From JBDIBB01 sp039812685 (GTDB lineage: Bacteria; Acidobacteriota; Vicinamibacteria; Vicinamibacterales; JAFNAJ01): a stretch of DNA of 36,592 bases. Each line of letters begins with the position of its first letter. Position 1 is the first letter of the stretch. The DNA is taken from NCBI GenBank assembly GCA_039812685.1, contig JBDIBB010000029.1, positions 1-36,592 on the forward strand, read 5' to 3'. Positions 15,415 to 23,649 of the stretch are shown here, piece by piece. The position numbers were made by a program, and so were the translations under genes. The notes beneath the pieces were generated by a model that did no database searches, had not been told where the DNA came from, and saw only the letters and a program-made list of their open reading frames with translations.

Positions 15415-16802
15415 TGACTTCGCGGTCCCGCTTCCTTCTGCTCGCGTCGCTGGCGGGCGTGGCGCTCGGCCTCACCACGGTGGGGGCGCGGCCCGTGCCC
15501 CAGCCGCCGCCCATGCTCCAGGAGCAGCAGCCTTCCGAGATCTCGCTGACGATCAGCGGCGAGTCGGGTGCCCCGCCGCGTTTCGCGGTGCCCGACTTCC
15601 TCGCCCTGTCCCCGGATGCGGAGACGGGCGAGGCAGCCCGGACGATCGCCTCGGTGCTGTGGGCCGACCTCGACTTCGAGCGGGAGTTCTACCTGATCCC
15701 GCGCGACACCTACGCGTCGATTCCGGCCGCTCGGTCGCTGCAGGACGTGCCCTTCGATCGCTGGCGCGAACTCGGGACCGATGGCGTCATCGTGGGCACG
15801 GTGCAGCGCAACGGCTCGAGCATCGTCGTGCAGGTCCGGCTCTTCAACGTGAAGACGCGCCAGTCGGTGTTCGCCAAGGAATACACGGGCCCGTTGGCCA
15901 ACCCGCGGCTCTACGCGCACACCGCGAGCGACGAGATCCACCAGCAGCAGCGCGGCCTGCGCGGCATCGCCCGGACCAAGCTCGCCTTCGCGTCCGATCG
16001 TGACGGGGAGCGCCTGCCGGGTCCCGTCCCGAACCGGGCGATCAAGGAGATCTACATCTCCGACTACGACGGGGCGAACCAGCGCCGGGTGACGGTGACG
16101 CGCTCGCTGAACATCATGCCGACCTGGTCGCCCGACGGCCGGTCGATCGCCTACACGTCGTACCGGCGGAACAACGTGCCCGACATCTTCATCTCCCACA
16201 TCTACCAGGGGACGCCTCCCGAGGTGCCGCTGAAGGGCGTGGGGCACAACTACCTGGCGGTGTGGTCGCCCGACGGGACGCGGCTGGCCTTCACGTCCAA
16301 CCGCGACGGCAACCCCGAGATCTACGTCGCCAACCGCGACGGGAGCGGCATCCGCCGGATCACCAACCACCCGGCGATCGATATCACGCCGACCTGGTCG
16401 CCGGCGGGCAACGAGCTGGCGTTCACCTCGGATCGTTCCGGCTCGCCGCAGATTTACATCGTGTCCGCCGACGGTCTGGGTGCCCCGCGGCGGATCACGA
16501 CGGAGTCGTATGCCGATCGCGCGACGTGGGCGCCGGCCCCCTACAACGAGATCGCGTACGCGGCACGCACCGGCGGCAGCAACGACATCAAGGTGTTCGA
16601 CGTCGCCAGTGGCGAACGCCGTCAGATCACCTTCAGCGAGGGCAGCAACGAGAGCCCGTGCTATTCGCCGAACGGCCGTCACCTGGCGTTCACCTCGTCG
16701 AGGCGGGGCAGGACGCAGATCTTCACCATTGGTCGTGACGGCCGCGGCCTGCGCCAGGTGACCTCCGCGGGCAACAACTTCACGCCGAACTGGTCGCGAT
16801 GA
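15414..16802 (+). CDS. tolB: Tol-Pal periplasmic beta-propeller protein TolB
   Basis: TolB is the periplasmic partner that shuttles between TolA and Pal. The 462-residue product has a signal peptide (about 1-27), an N-terminal alpha/beta domain (45-175, with TDGVIVGTVQRNGSSIVVQV) and a C-terminal six-bladed propeller (185-462). The blades show repeated WSPDG motifs: PTWSPDGRSIAYTS, AVWSPDGTRLAFTSNRDG, PTWSPAGNELAFTSDRSG, PCYSPNGRHLAFTS and the closing TPNWSR. The length is slightly above E. coli TolB. The ATG at 15414 overlaps the upstream stop (TGATG), so translation is probably coupled. Pal follows after 28 bases. Confidence 0.95.
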   Translation: MTSRSRFLLLASLAGVALGLTTVGARPVPQPPPMLQEQQPSEISLTISGESGAPPRFAVPDFLALSPDAETGEAARTIASVLWADLDFEREFYLIPRDTYASIPAARSLQDVPFDRWRELGTDGVIVGTVQRNGSSIVVQVRLFNVKTRQSVFAKEYTGPLANPRLYAHTASDEIHQQQRGLRGIARTKLAFASDRDGERLPGPVPNRAIKEIYISDYDGANQRRVTVTRSLNIMPTWSPDGRSIAYTSYRRNNVPDIFISHIYQGTPPEVPLKGVGHNYLAVWSPDGTRLAFTSNRDGNPEIYVANRDGSGIRRITNHPAIDITPTWSPAGNELAFTSDRSGSPQIYIVSADGLGAPRRITTESYADRATWAPAPYNEIAYAARTGGSNDIKVFDVASGERRQITFSEGSNESPCYSPNGRHLAFTSSRRGRTQIFTIGRDGRGLRQVTSAGNNFTPNWSR

Positions 16803-16830
16803 CCCGGTGTGGGCGTACCAAGGAATGACG

Positions 16831-17439
16831 ATGAAGTCGATGCACGTGTCCCGAATCCAGAACCGAGTCGCGCTGCTGGCCGCCTGCCTGGCGGTCGCCG
16901 TGCTCGGTGTGTCCTGTGCGAAGAAGCAGCCGCCGATCGCGCGGCCGGTGCCGCCTGCCGACGCCGGCGCGCTGGGCGCTACCGAGCCCGCCAGGCCGCC
17001 GACGCCCCCCGTGCCGGCCGAGCCGGCGGAGCCGGCGGTGGCCGAACCGATGATTGCGGACACCGATCTCGGATCGCGATCGCTAGACGACCTGAACCGC
17101 GAGTCGCCGCTCAAGCCGGTGTTCTTCGCCTACGACAGTTCCGAGGTGAACGCGGACGCCCAGGCGGTGCTCAAGACCAACGCCGAGGTGCTGCAGCGCT
17201 ACGGGTCCTGGGTGGTGACCGTCGAGGGGCACTGCGACGAGCGCGGCACGGCCGAGTACAACCTCGCGCTCGGCGAACGGCGGGCGCTGGCGGCCCGCAA
17301 CTACCTCGTCTCGCTGGGCATTGCCAGCGGCCGGCTGCGCACGGTGAGCTACGGCAAGGAGTTCCCGTTCGATCCGGGCACGACCGAAGAGGCATACGCC
17401 CGCAACCGCAGGGCGCACTTCGTGATCACGGCCAAGTGA
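16831..17439 (+). CDS. pal: Peptidoglycan-associated lipoprotein Pal
   Basis: Pal is an outer-membrane lipoprotein that grips peptidoglycan through an OmpA-type domain. From ATG 16831 (202 aa) the signal peptide runs to Cys29 (AVAVLGVSC), the likely lipidated residue, although Gly at -3 is not an ideal lipobox. A Pro/Ala/Glu-rich linker (30-80) follows, and then the OmpA-like domain (about 95-202) with PVFFAYDSSEVNADAQ, VEGHCDERGTAEYNLALGER and RRAHFVI. I chose 16831 because AAGGA (16820-16824) is spaced six bases before it; GTG 16807 and ATG 16825 are in frame but poorly spaced. It sits in the expected operon position after tolB. Confidence 0.94.
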   Translation: MKSMHVSRIQNRVALLAACLAVAVLGVSCAKKQPPIARPVPPADAGALGATEPARPPTPPVPAEPAEPAVAEPMIADTDLGSRSLDDLNRESPLKPVFFAYDSSEVNADAQAVLKTNAEVLQRYGSWVVTVEGHCDERGTAEYNLALGERRALAARNYLVSLGIASGRLRTVSYGKEFPFDPGTTEEAYARNRRAHFVITAK

Positions 17440-17455
17440 AGACAGGGGGCGCGGC

Positions 17456-18328
17456 ATGAAGGTGACCCGTATCGGCCGTCTCGCCACGACCTGGCTGGTC
17501 GTCGGGATCGTGGCCTGGCCGGCAGCGCCGGTGCTGGCGGCCAACCGCGAACACCAGCAACTGCTGGCCGAAGTGCGGATGCTGCAGGAGCAGAACCAGC
17601 AGCTGGCGCTCGCCGTGGCCACGCTGGCGGAGTCGCTGAAGCGGCTCGACGCCAAGACCGACGAGCAGGCAACGGCCGATCGCAAGCTGCTGGCCGATCA
17701 GAAGGTGGCGGTCGAGGGCGTGGGCCGCGATCTGAGAGTCGTCCGCGAGAAGCTGGACGACACCAACGTGCGCATCGCGCGGCTCTCACAGGAGCTCGAG
17801 GCGCTGCGAGACAGCATCCCCACGATGCCGGCGCCGACTGCCGCAGCGCCCGACGGCGCCGCGCCCGCGGTCCCGGGCAGCGAGCCCGCCGGAGTTCCCC
17901 CTCCCGCGCCGGCACCCGTCGTGCCGAGCACGGCCGGGCTCTCGCCCCAGCGCCTGTACGACACGGCCTACGCCGACTTCGCCTCCGGCCAGTGGAACAT
18001 GGCGATTGCGGGGTTCGAGACCTTCATCAAGGCGTTCCCGCGATCCGAGCAGGCTGATCAGGCGCAGTATTACATCGGCGAGTCGTACCTGCTCGACAAC
18101 AAGTACGAGCAGGCCGTGGCGGCCTACGATCGGGTCGTGTCGAACTACCCCACCGGCGATCAGGTGCCGCTGGCCTACTACAAGCGCGGCATCGCGCTGC
18201 TCAACCTGAAGCAGACCGACCGGGCGCGCGAATCGTGGGAGACCATCATCAAGCTCTATCCCGACAGCGATGCCAGCCGGCTCGCCAGACAGGGGCTCGA
18301 TCGGCTGGCTCGCTCGGGGCGACAGTAG
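17456..18328 (+). CDS. cpoB: Cell division coordinator CpoB (YbgF)
   Basis: CpoB is the periplasmic TPR protein that links Tol-Pal activity to septal murein synthesis by PBP1B in E. coli. The 290-residue product has a signal peptide (1-28), a coiled-coil, Gln/Leu-rich trimerisation region (about 33-125), a Pro/Ala-rich linker (125-160) and three TPR-like repeats (162-285: LYDTAYADFASGQWNMAI, AQYYIGESYLLDNKYEQAV, AYYKRGIALLNLKQ). The last repeat contains Cys-free consensus helices, as in other YbgF proteins. ATG 17456 has CAGGGGG about seven bases upstream. It is 16 bases after pal and 65 bases before ssb. Confidence 0.92.
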   Translation: MKVTRIGRLATTWLVVGIVAWPAAPVLAANREHQQLLAEVRMLQEQNQQLALAVATLAESLKRLDAKTDEQATADRKLLADQKVAVEGVGRDLRVVREKLDDTNVRIARLSQELEALRDSIPTMPAPTAAAPDGAAPAVPGSEPAGVPPPAPAPVVPSTAGLSPQRLYDTAYADFASGQWNMAIAGFETFIKAFPRSEQADQAQYYIGESYLLDNKYEQAVAAYDRVVSNYPTGDQVPLAYYKRGIALLNLKQTDRARESWETIIKLYPDSDASRLARQGLDRLARSGRQ

Positions 18329-18393
18329 GCGCGCGTCGGGCGCCGGCGGGTGACCGGCACCGCGGCGAGAACCTTACGGGAGAGGACGCAGTC

Positions 18394-18837
18394 ATGGGCA
18401 GCGTGAACAAGGCCATCCTGGTCGGCAACCTCGGCAAGGATGCGGAGAAGACCACCACGCCGAGCGGCGTGTCGATCGCGCGTTTCAACCTCGCGACGAC
18501 ACACCGGCGCAAGAACAGCGCGACGGGCGAGTGGGAGGATCGGACCGAATGGCACCGGGTGACGCTCATCGGCAAGCAGGCCGACTCGCTGCAGCGGTAC
18601 CTGGTGAAGGGCAAGCAGGTCTACGTCGAAGGACGAATCGAGACTCGCAGCTGGGACGACAAGACCACCGGCCAGAAGCGCTACATGACCGAGATCATCT
18701 GCGAGACGATCCAGTTGCTCGGCGGTGGTGGCGGCCGCAGCGGCCGCGAGGACGACTACGGCGGCGGTCCTGAAGAGCCGTCGGACATGGGCGCGTCGGG
18801 CCGGACCGGCGGTGGCGACGACGACATCCCCTTCTAG
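18394..18837 (+). CDS. ssb: Single-stranded DNA-binding protein SSB
   Basis: SSB coats single-stranded DNA in replication and repair and recruits partners through its acidic tip. The 147-residue product has the OB fold (1-110: SVNKAILVGNLGKDAE, WEDRTEWHRVTLIGKQAD, KGKQVYVEGRIETRSWDDK), a Gly-rich disordered linker (112-140) and the canonical DDDIPF tail. ATG 18394 has GGAGAGG about eight bases upstream; the open frame from 18235 is only cpoB read in another phase. It follows cpoB by 65 bases on the same strand with no promoter that I can see, so it may be read from the tol-pal promoter. It converges with the HPr gene. Confidence 0.95.
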   Translation: MGSVNKAILVGNLGKDAEKTTTPSGVSIARFNLATTHRRKNSATGEWEDRTEWHRVTLIGKQADSLQRYLVKGKQVYVEGRIETRSWDDKTTGQKRYMTEIICETIQLLGGGGGRSGREDDYGGGPEEPSDMGASGRTGGGDDDIPF

Positions 18838-18851
18838 CGCGACCGGCACGC

Positions 18852-18887
18852 CGACGGCCGGCGCCGCCCCACTGCCGCCGGCCGTCG
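18852..18887. terminator. Bidirectional hairpin between ssb and the HPr gene
   Basis: A perfect 12-bp inverted repeat (18852-18863 with 18876-18887, 12-base loop) sits in the 54-base gap between the convergent stops of ssb (18837) and the HPr gene (18892). The position suits termination from both sides. It is GC-rich and lacks a T-run. Confidence 0.55.
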
Positions 18888-18891
18888 TCCC

Positions 18892-19191
18892 TCACTGGGG
18901 GCGCGCGGCGAGGTCCGCCTCGCCTTCCTCGAACGACGCCTCGACGAGCCGGCACAGGGCCTCCACCGCGGCGTCGGCGTCTTCCCCGTCGGCGACGATG
19001 GCGATCTCGGTGCCGCAGGCAGCCCCCAGCAGCAGCAGGCCGAGGATGCTCTTGCCGTCGACGGTGCGCCAGTCGTGCTCCACGGTCACGCGCGCCGAGA
19101 ACCGGGACGCCAGTCGCGCGAAACGCGCCGCGGCCCGGGCGTGCATGCCGAGGGGATTGGTCACCCTGACCAGCGAACGTCGTGCGGTCAT
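18892..19191 (-). CDS. ptsH: Phosphocarrier protein HPr
   Basis: The 99-residue protein has both regulatory sites of HPr: the phospho-acceptor His17 in NPLGMHARAAARF, and Ser48 in VDGKSILGLLLLG, matching the HprK target Ser46. The rest of the fold is typical (GTEIAIVADGEDADAAVEAL). HPr passes phosphate from EI to IIA proteins, and Ser phosphorylation by HprK dampens or redirects this. The start ATG 19191 overlaps the IIA stop by 4 bases (ATGA). In many genomes ptsI (EI) follows directly; here the next gene is the convergent ssb, so EI must lie elsewhere if present. Confidence 0.92.
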   Translation of the reverse strand: MTARRSLVRVTNPLGMHARAAARFARLASRFSARVTVEHDWRTVDGKSILGLLLLGAACGTEIAIVADGEDADAAVEALCRLVEASFEEGEADLAARPQ

Positions 19192-19652
19192 CGTGCCTCC
19201 GCGTCCGGCCCGGCGCCGGGCGGGCGCACCAGGTCGGAGGCCACCCAGATCGCGTTGCGGCCGTGTTCGCGCATGGCCCGCGCGACGGCGAGCACGTCGT
19301 CGGTGCTGCGCAGGCTGGCGAGCTTGATCAGCATGGGCAGGTTGACGCCGGTGATGACCTCGCAGCGCCCCGCCTCGAGATAGCTCAGCGCGAGGTTGGT
19401 GGGCGTCCCGCCGAACATGTCGGTGAGCAGCAGCACGCCGGAACTGCCGCCGACGCTCGCCATGGCGCGGCCGATGGCCTCCTTGGCCGCGTCCACATCG
19501 TCGTGCCAGCCGATGGACACCGCCGCGAAACAGGGCAGGTCCCCGACGATCGTTTCCGCGGCATTGACCAGCTCGGTGGCGAGCTGGCCATGCGTCACGA
19601 CGACGACGCCGAAGGCCGGCGCGGGCTGACGAGGGTGCGTGGTGTCGCTCAT
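19188..19652 (-). CDS. PTS mannose/fructose/sorbose family IIA component
   Basis: The 154-residue product matches the EIIA-Man fold: FGVVVVTHGQLATELVNAAE with the phosphorylatable His21, the central GVLLLTDMFGGTPTNLA motif, and ITGVNLPMLIKLASLR. This is a single-domain IIA with no fused IIB, and no IIB, IIC or IID partner is in the window. A regulatory rather than transport role is therefore more likely, as proposed for HprK-linked IIA-Man proteins in alpha-proteobacteria. It overlaps rapZ upstream and the HPr gene downstream by 4 bases each, so the set is translationally coupled. Confidence 0.9.
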   Translation of the reverse strand: MSDTTHPRQPAPAFGVVVVTHGQLATELVNAAETIVGDLPCFAAVSIGWHDDVDAAKEAIGRAMASVGGSSGVLLLTDMFGGTPTNLALSYLEAGRCEVITGVNLPMLIKLASLRSTDDVLAVARAMREHGRNAIWVASDLVRPPGAGPDAEAR

Positions 19653-20584
19653 GTGGCCCCCACGTCGCGATGACGCACCCGAAGTCTGACGCCGGGTACG
19701 TCCGCCAGGAGTTGCCTGAGACTCTCGGCGATGAAGACCGAGCGGTGCTGTCCACCGGTGCAGCCGATGGCGACCGTGACATAGCTCTTGCCCTCGTGCG
19801 CGTAGCGCGGCAGCAGGAAGCGCAGCAGCGCGCCGGAGCGCTCGAGGAATTCCGTGGTGTCGGCGAACTGGCTGAGGAATCGACGAATCCTGATGTCGCG
19901 CCCGGTGCGCGCCCGCAGTTCGGGGACGAAGTGCGGGTTCGGCAGGAACCGCACGTCGAACACGAGGTCGGCGTCCGGCGGGACCCCGTGCTTGAACCCG
20001 AAGCTCAGGAACGTCACCACCGGGCTGCGGTCGGTGCTCACGCCGCGCGAGAGCGTCAGGAACAGGTTCCGCAGTTCGTGCACGGTCATGTCCGACGTGT
20101 CGATCCGCTCGTGGGCGAGCTGGCGCAGCGGTTCCAGGCGGACCCGTTCCTCGCGCACGCCCTCGAGCACCGATCGCGTCGGCGCCAGCGGGTGCGGTCG
20201 CCGCGTCTCGCTGAACCGGCGGACGAGCGTCTCGTCGCTGGCGTCGAGGAAGATGAGCAGCGGGTTCAGGCCCGGCATCTTCGCCAGCGCGCGGTAGGCG
20301 GCCGGCAGCCGCGCCAGCTGGGATCCGCCCCGCACGTCGATGACGACGGCGGCGCGCGCGATCTCGGAGCCTGGCCGCAGCGTCTGGCCAGCCAGCATCG
20401 GCAGCAGTGCCACCGGCAGGTTGTCGACGCAGAAGAACCCGAGATCCTCGAGGGCCTTGATCGCCTGCGACTTGCCCGACCCGGACAGGCCCGACACGAT
20501 GACCAGGCGGGACGTGTCGAGCCGCGTGCCCGGCGTGCCCGGTGCGCCCGGGGCGGCGCGCCGCCTGCGGGCCGCGTGGGTCAT
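19649..20584 (-). CDS. rapZ: RNase adapter/nucleotide-binding protein RapZ (YvcJ family)
   Basis: The 311-residue product has Walker A GLSGSGKS (32-39), the FFCVDNLPVALLP block, SFGFKHGVPPDADLVFDVRF and the C-terminal GCTGGQHRSVFIAE signature of the RapZ/YvcJ family. E. coli RapZ guides RNase E to the sRNA GlmZ and so tunes amino-sugar synthesis for the envelope; B. subtilis YvcJ binds and hydrolyses nucleotides. Which role applies here is unknown. The first 22 residues or so are Arg/Ala/Pro-rich and extra to the family. It overlaps hprK and the IIA gene by 4 bases each. Confidence 0.93.
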   Translation of the reverse strand: MTHAARRRRAAPGAPGTPGTRLDTSRLVIVSGLSGSGKSQAIKALEDLGFFCVDNLPVALLPMLAGQTLRPGSEIARAAVVIDVRGGSQLARLPAAYRALAKMPGLNPLLIFLDASDETLVRRFSETRRPHPLAPTRSVLEGVREERVRLEPLRQLAHERIDTSDMTVHELRNLFLTLSRGVSTDRSPVVTFLSFGFKHGVPPDADLVFDVRFLPNPHFVPELRARTGRDIRIRRFLSQFADTTEFLERSGALLRFLLPRYAHEGKSYVTVAIGCTGGQHRSVFIAESLRQLLADVPGVRLRVRHRDVGAT

Positions 20585-21588
20585 CGGTCTGCCTCGTGGT
20601 CGTCGTCGCGCGGGCGGGGTCCGCTCTCACCGCGTCCCGTCCTGAGCAGGTTTCGATCGGCGCGCTCGACGAGCGCCCGCGCGGCGTGCTGACCCCGCGC
20701 CCGCAGCAGCTGGTTGCGTGCGGCCACCTCGACCAGGATGGCGAGGTTGCGCCCCGGCGCGACGGGCATGCGGACGTAGGGAATCGGCACGCCGAGCACC
20801 GGGAAGCGATGGTCGGCGAGTCCGAGCCGCTCGTAGGACGTTGCCGGATCCCATCGCTCGAGGACCACGACGAGTTCGACGCGCTTGGACCGCCGGGTCG
20901 AGGCCACGCCGAACATGTCGCGCACGTTGATCAGCCCGATGCCGCGCAGTTCCATGTGGTGGCGTGTCAGTTCCGGCGACGTGCCGATGACCACGCTCTC
21001 CGCGCGCCGGCGGACCTCGACGGCGTCGTCGGCGACCAGGCGGTGCCCGCGGACGACCAGGTCGAGCGCGCACTCGCTCTTGCCGATGCCGCTCTCGCCG
21101 GTGAGCAGCACGCCAAGGCCCAGGATGTCGAGCAGCACGCCGTGAATCAGCTCGCGGGGGGCCAGTTCGTCCTCGAGGAGCGCCATCACGCGCGTGATGG
21201 CGGCAGGCGTGTCCAGCGACGTTCGCAGGATGGGGACGCTGGCCTGCTCGCCGGCGGCGAGCACCTCGGGCGGCGGCGTCAGGCCGCCGGTGATCAGCAC
21301 GCACGGCACGTCGTGTGCGAGGACGCGACGCATGGTGGTGGAGCGCTGCGGGCCGTCGAGCGCCTCGAGAAAGCGGATCTCGCTCTCGCCGAACACGAGC
21401 ACCCGGCCTGGGTGGAGGAACGCGTCGGAGCCCGCCAGCGCCAGGCCGGTCTTCTGGATGGCGCAGTGTGTAATCGTCCGGCCCACGCCGCTGGCGCCGC
21501 CGAGCAGCCGGATTCCCAGGGGTGCGGAAGCGGCGCCGCGCTCACCGAGGAGCGCGGCAACGGTAACGCTCGGCGTGACGACCGCCAT
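20581..21588 (-). CDS. hprK: HPr kinase/phosphorylase HprK
   Basis: HprK phosphorylates and dephosphorylates the regulatory Ser of HPr. The 335-residue product has the N-terminal MurF-like domain (1-130, with SDAFLHPGRVLVFGESEI) and the kinase domain with His149 in LIHGVLL, Walker A GESGIGKSECAL (164-175), VADDAVEV and the HprK signature ELRGIGLINVRDMFG (213-227). The last 40 residues or so are a charged tail. It is the first gene of a run of four joined by 4-base ATGA overlaps (hprK-rapZ-IIA-HPr), and its substrate HPr, with an intact Ser, is the last of the four. Confidence 0.95.
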   Translation of the reverse strand: MAVVTPSVTVAALLGERGAASAPLGIRLLGGASGVGRTITHCAIQKTGLALAGSDAFLHPGRVLVFGESEIRFLEALDGPQRSTTMRRVLAHDVPCVLITGGLTPPPEVLAAGEQASVPILRTSLDTPAAITRVMALLEDELAPRELIHGVLLDILGLGVLLTGESGIGKSECALDLVVRGHRLVADDAVEVRRRAESVVIGTSPELTRHHMELRGIGLINVRDMFGVASTRRSKRVELVVVLERWDPATSYERLGLADHRFPVLGVPIPYVRMPVAPGRNLAILVEVAARNQLLRARGQHAARALVERADRNLLRTGRGESGPRPRDDDHEADR

Positions 21589-21606
21589 GGTCCCGCGAGA
21601 CGCCGG

Positions 21607-22155
21607 TCAGGGCTCCGGCTCGATCAGCGCCACGTGCCCGTCCTTGCGCCGGTAGACGACGGCCGTGCGGCCCGTATCGGCGTTGCGGAACACCAGGAAC
21701 GCGTCGCTGCCGGCATCGAGGCGCTCGGCGGCGGCGTCGATGGTGAGCGGTCGAACCGCGCCGCGGGCCCGGTAGATTCGCGGGGGCCGGCGGGCAGGAT
21801 CCGCCGCGGGCGATTCGGCCGGGGGTGCGACCGGCAGGCGCTTGCCGCCGGTCGCGCGGCGCTTGCGCGAGGTCCACCTGTCCTTCACACGCTGCGCCTG
21901 CAGTTCGATGCGCTCGAAGGCGTCCTTGATCGACAGCGTCCAGGATGTCGCGGCGCCCACTCCAGACAGCACGTGGTCGCCGCGCATGTGGAGCGTGATT
22001 TCGGTGATGTGACGGAACTTCTCCGCCTTGAGCACGACCTGGGCCGACAGCACGCTGTCGCCGACCAGACGCTCGAGCCGTGCGAGGCGGCGCACGACCG
22101 ACTGGCGCAACGCGGGGGTGATCTCGACGCCCCGCCCCGTGAGCATGAGCTTCAT
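21607..22155 (-). CDS. hpf: Ribosome hibernation promoting factor, long form
   Basis: HPF dimerises idle 70S ribosomes. The 182-residue product has the N-terminal S30AE domain (1-110: MKLMLTGRGVEITPALRQSV, AEKFRHITEITLHMRGD), an Ala/Pro/Arg-rich linker and the C-terminal dimerisation domain (about 125-182: RAVRPLTIDAA, DAFLVFRNADTGRTAVVYRR). The second domain marks the long type, which makes 100S ribosomes without RMF. It lies 11 bases after rpoN and 18 bases before hprK. Confidence 0.93.
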   Translation of the reverse strand: MKLMLTGRGVEITPALRQSVVRRLARLERLVGDSVLSAQVVLKAEKFRHITEITLHMRGDHVLSGVGAATSWTLSIKDAFERIELQAQRVKDRWTSRKRRATGGKRLPVAPPAESPAADPARRPPRIYRARGAVRPLTIDAAAERLDAGSDAFLVFRNADTGRTAVVYRRKDGHVALIEPEP

Positions 22156-22166
22156 CCGGGCCCTCG

Positions 22167-23597
22167 TCAGTAGAGGATCTTGCGTTGATTGGAGGTCGGG
22201 ATCTTCAGTTCCTCGCGGTACTTCGCGATCGTCCGCCGGGCGAGGATCAGGCCTTCGCCCTGGAGGATGCCGACGATCTTCGAGTCGCTCAGCGGCTTCC
22301 GGCCATCCTCGTTCTCGATGATCTTGCGGATGCGCTGCTTGATGGTCACCGACGAAACGCTCTCGCCGTAGGAACTGCTGATCCCGCTGTGGAAGAAGTA
22401 CTTCATCTCGAACACGCCCTGGGGCGTGTGCATGTACTTGTTGTTCACCACGCGGCTCACCGTCGACTCGTGCATGCCGATGTCGTTGGCCACGTCACGC
22501 AGCACGAGCGGCCGCAGGTGCTCGATCCCGTGGTCGAGGAACTCCTCCTGGAACTTGATGATGCTGGTGGCGACCTTGTGGATCGTCTTCTGGCGCTGAT
22601 CGACCGACTTGATCAGCCAGAGCGCGGAACGGAATTTCTCCTTCACGTAGGCCCGCGTCTCGGCGCTCGCCTCGCCGTGCGAGTCGAGCAGCCGGCGGTA
22701 GACGGGGCTGATCCGCAACTGCGGCAATCCCTCCTCGTTGAGGACCGCGGCGTACTGATCCTCGATCTTGACGATGTAGACGTCGGGGATGACGTATTGC
22801 GATGGCGTCGGGTTGTGGCGGCTCCCGGGTTTCGGGTCGAGCTGCCGGATCACCTCCAGGTGCGGCTTGATCTCCTCGATGGCGAGGCCGAGGCGCTTGG
22901 CGAGTTCCGGCACCTGGTGGTTCTGCAGCAGGCGCAGGTGATCGGCGACGATCCGCTCGGTGGGCGTGTTCTCGAGGCCGAGGTGGCGCAGTTGCAGCAG
23001 GAGGCACTCCTGCAGATCGCGCGCGGCCACGCCGATCGGGTCGAAGGTCTGCACGAGCGCCAGCGTCCGCTCGACGTCCACCTCCGACCAGCGCCCCATC
23101 TGGGCGATTTCGTCCACCGACGCGACGAGATAGCCGTCGTCATCGAGGTTGCCGATGATGGCCGTGCCGATCTCGCGCATCAGGCCGTCGTCGACCTGCA
23201 CGGAGAGCTGCCACATCAGGTGATCGGCCAGCGTGCTGCCCGAGGAGAGCGTGTTCTCGATCGGGGGCAGTTCCTTGATCTCGGTCGGCAGGTGCGGCCG
23301 GTAGCCGTCATCGAGGTAGTCGCCGAAGAAGTACTCGTAGTCGCTCTGATCCCAGCCATCGTCCTTGGCGGCCGGCTCGGTTTCTCCTTCGGGCTTGTCG
23401 GTCTGGGTCGCGGTGTCGGCGGCCTGGGCTTCCTCGGAGGGCGCCTCCTCGAGCAGCGGATTCTCGACGATCTCCTGGTTGAGCAGATCGGCGAGCTCGA
23501 TGGTCGACATCGGCAGCAGCTTGATGGCCTGCTGCAGCGATGGTGTCAGGATCAGCTTCTGGACGAGCTTCGTGTGGAGTTTCTGCGAAATGGCCAT
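22167..23597 (-). CDS. rpoN: RNA polymerase sigma-54 factor RpoN
   Basis: The 476-residue product has region I, which is Gln/Leu-rich and contacts the activator (1-50: LVQKLILTPSLQQAIKLLPM), an acidic region II (52-90), the core-binding domain (about 100-300) and the DNA-binding part with DIGMHESTVSRVVNNKYMHT and the RpoN box ARRTIAKYREELKIPTS at the end. Genes read by sigma-54 need AAA+ activators, none of which is in the window. It lies between lptB and hpf, the same neighbourhood as in proteobacteria. Confidence 0.96.
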   Translation of the reverse strand: MAISQKLHTKLVQKLILTPSLQQAIKLLPMSTIELADLLNQEIVENPLLEEAPSEEAQAADTATQTDKPEGETEPAAKDDGWDQSDYEYFFGDYLDDGYRPHLPTEIKELPPIENTLSSGSTLADHLMWQLSVQVDDGLMREIGTAIIGNLDDDGYLVASVDEIAQMGRWSEVDVERTLALVQTFDPIGVAARDLQECLLLQLRHLGLENTPTERIVADHLRLLQNHQVPELAKRLGLAIEEIKPHLEVIRQLDPKPGSRHNPTPSQYVIPDVYIVKIEDQYAAVLNEEGLPQLRISPVYRRLLDSHGEASAETRAYVKEKFRSALWLIKSVDQRQKTIHKVATSIIKFQEEFLDHGIEHLRPLVLRDVANDIGMHESTVSRVVNNKYMHTPQGVFEMKYFFHSGISSSYGESVSSVTIKQRIRKIIENEDGRKPLSDSKIVGILQGEGLILARRTIAKYREELKIPTSNQRKILY

Positions 23598-23649
23598 GTC
23601 AGCATCGCACTGCCGTCTGCGCGCCCCTGTCCGCAGGCGGGCAAGGCGG

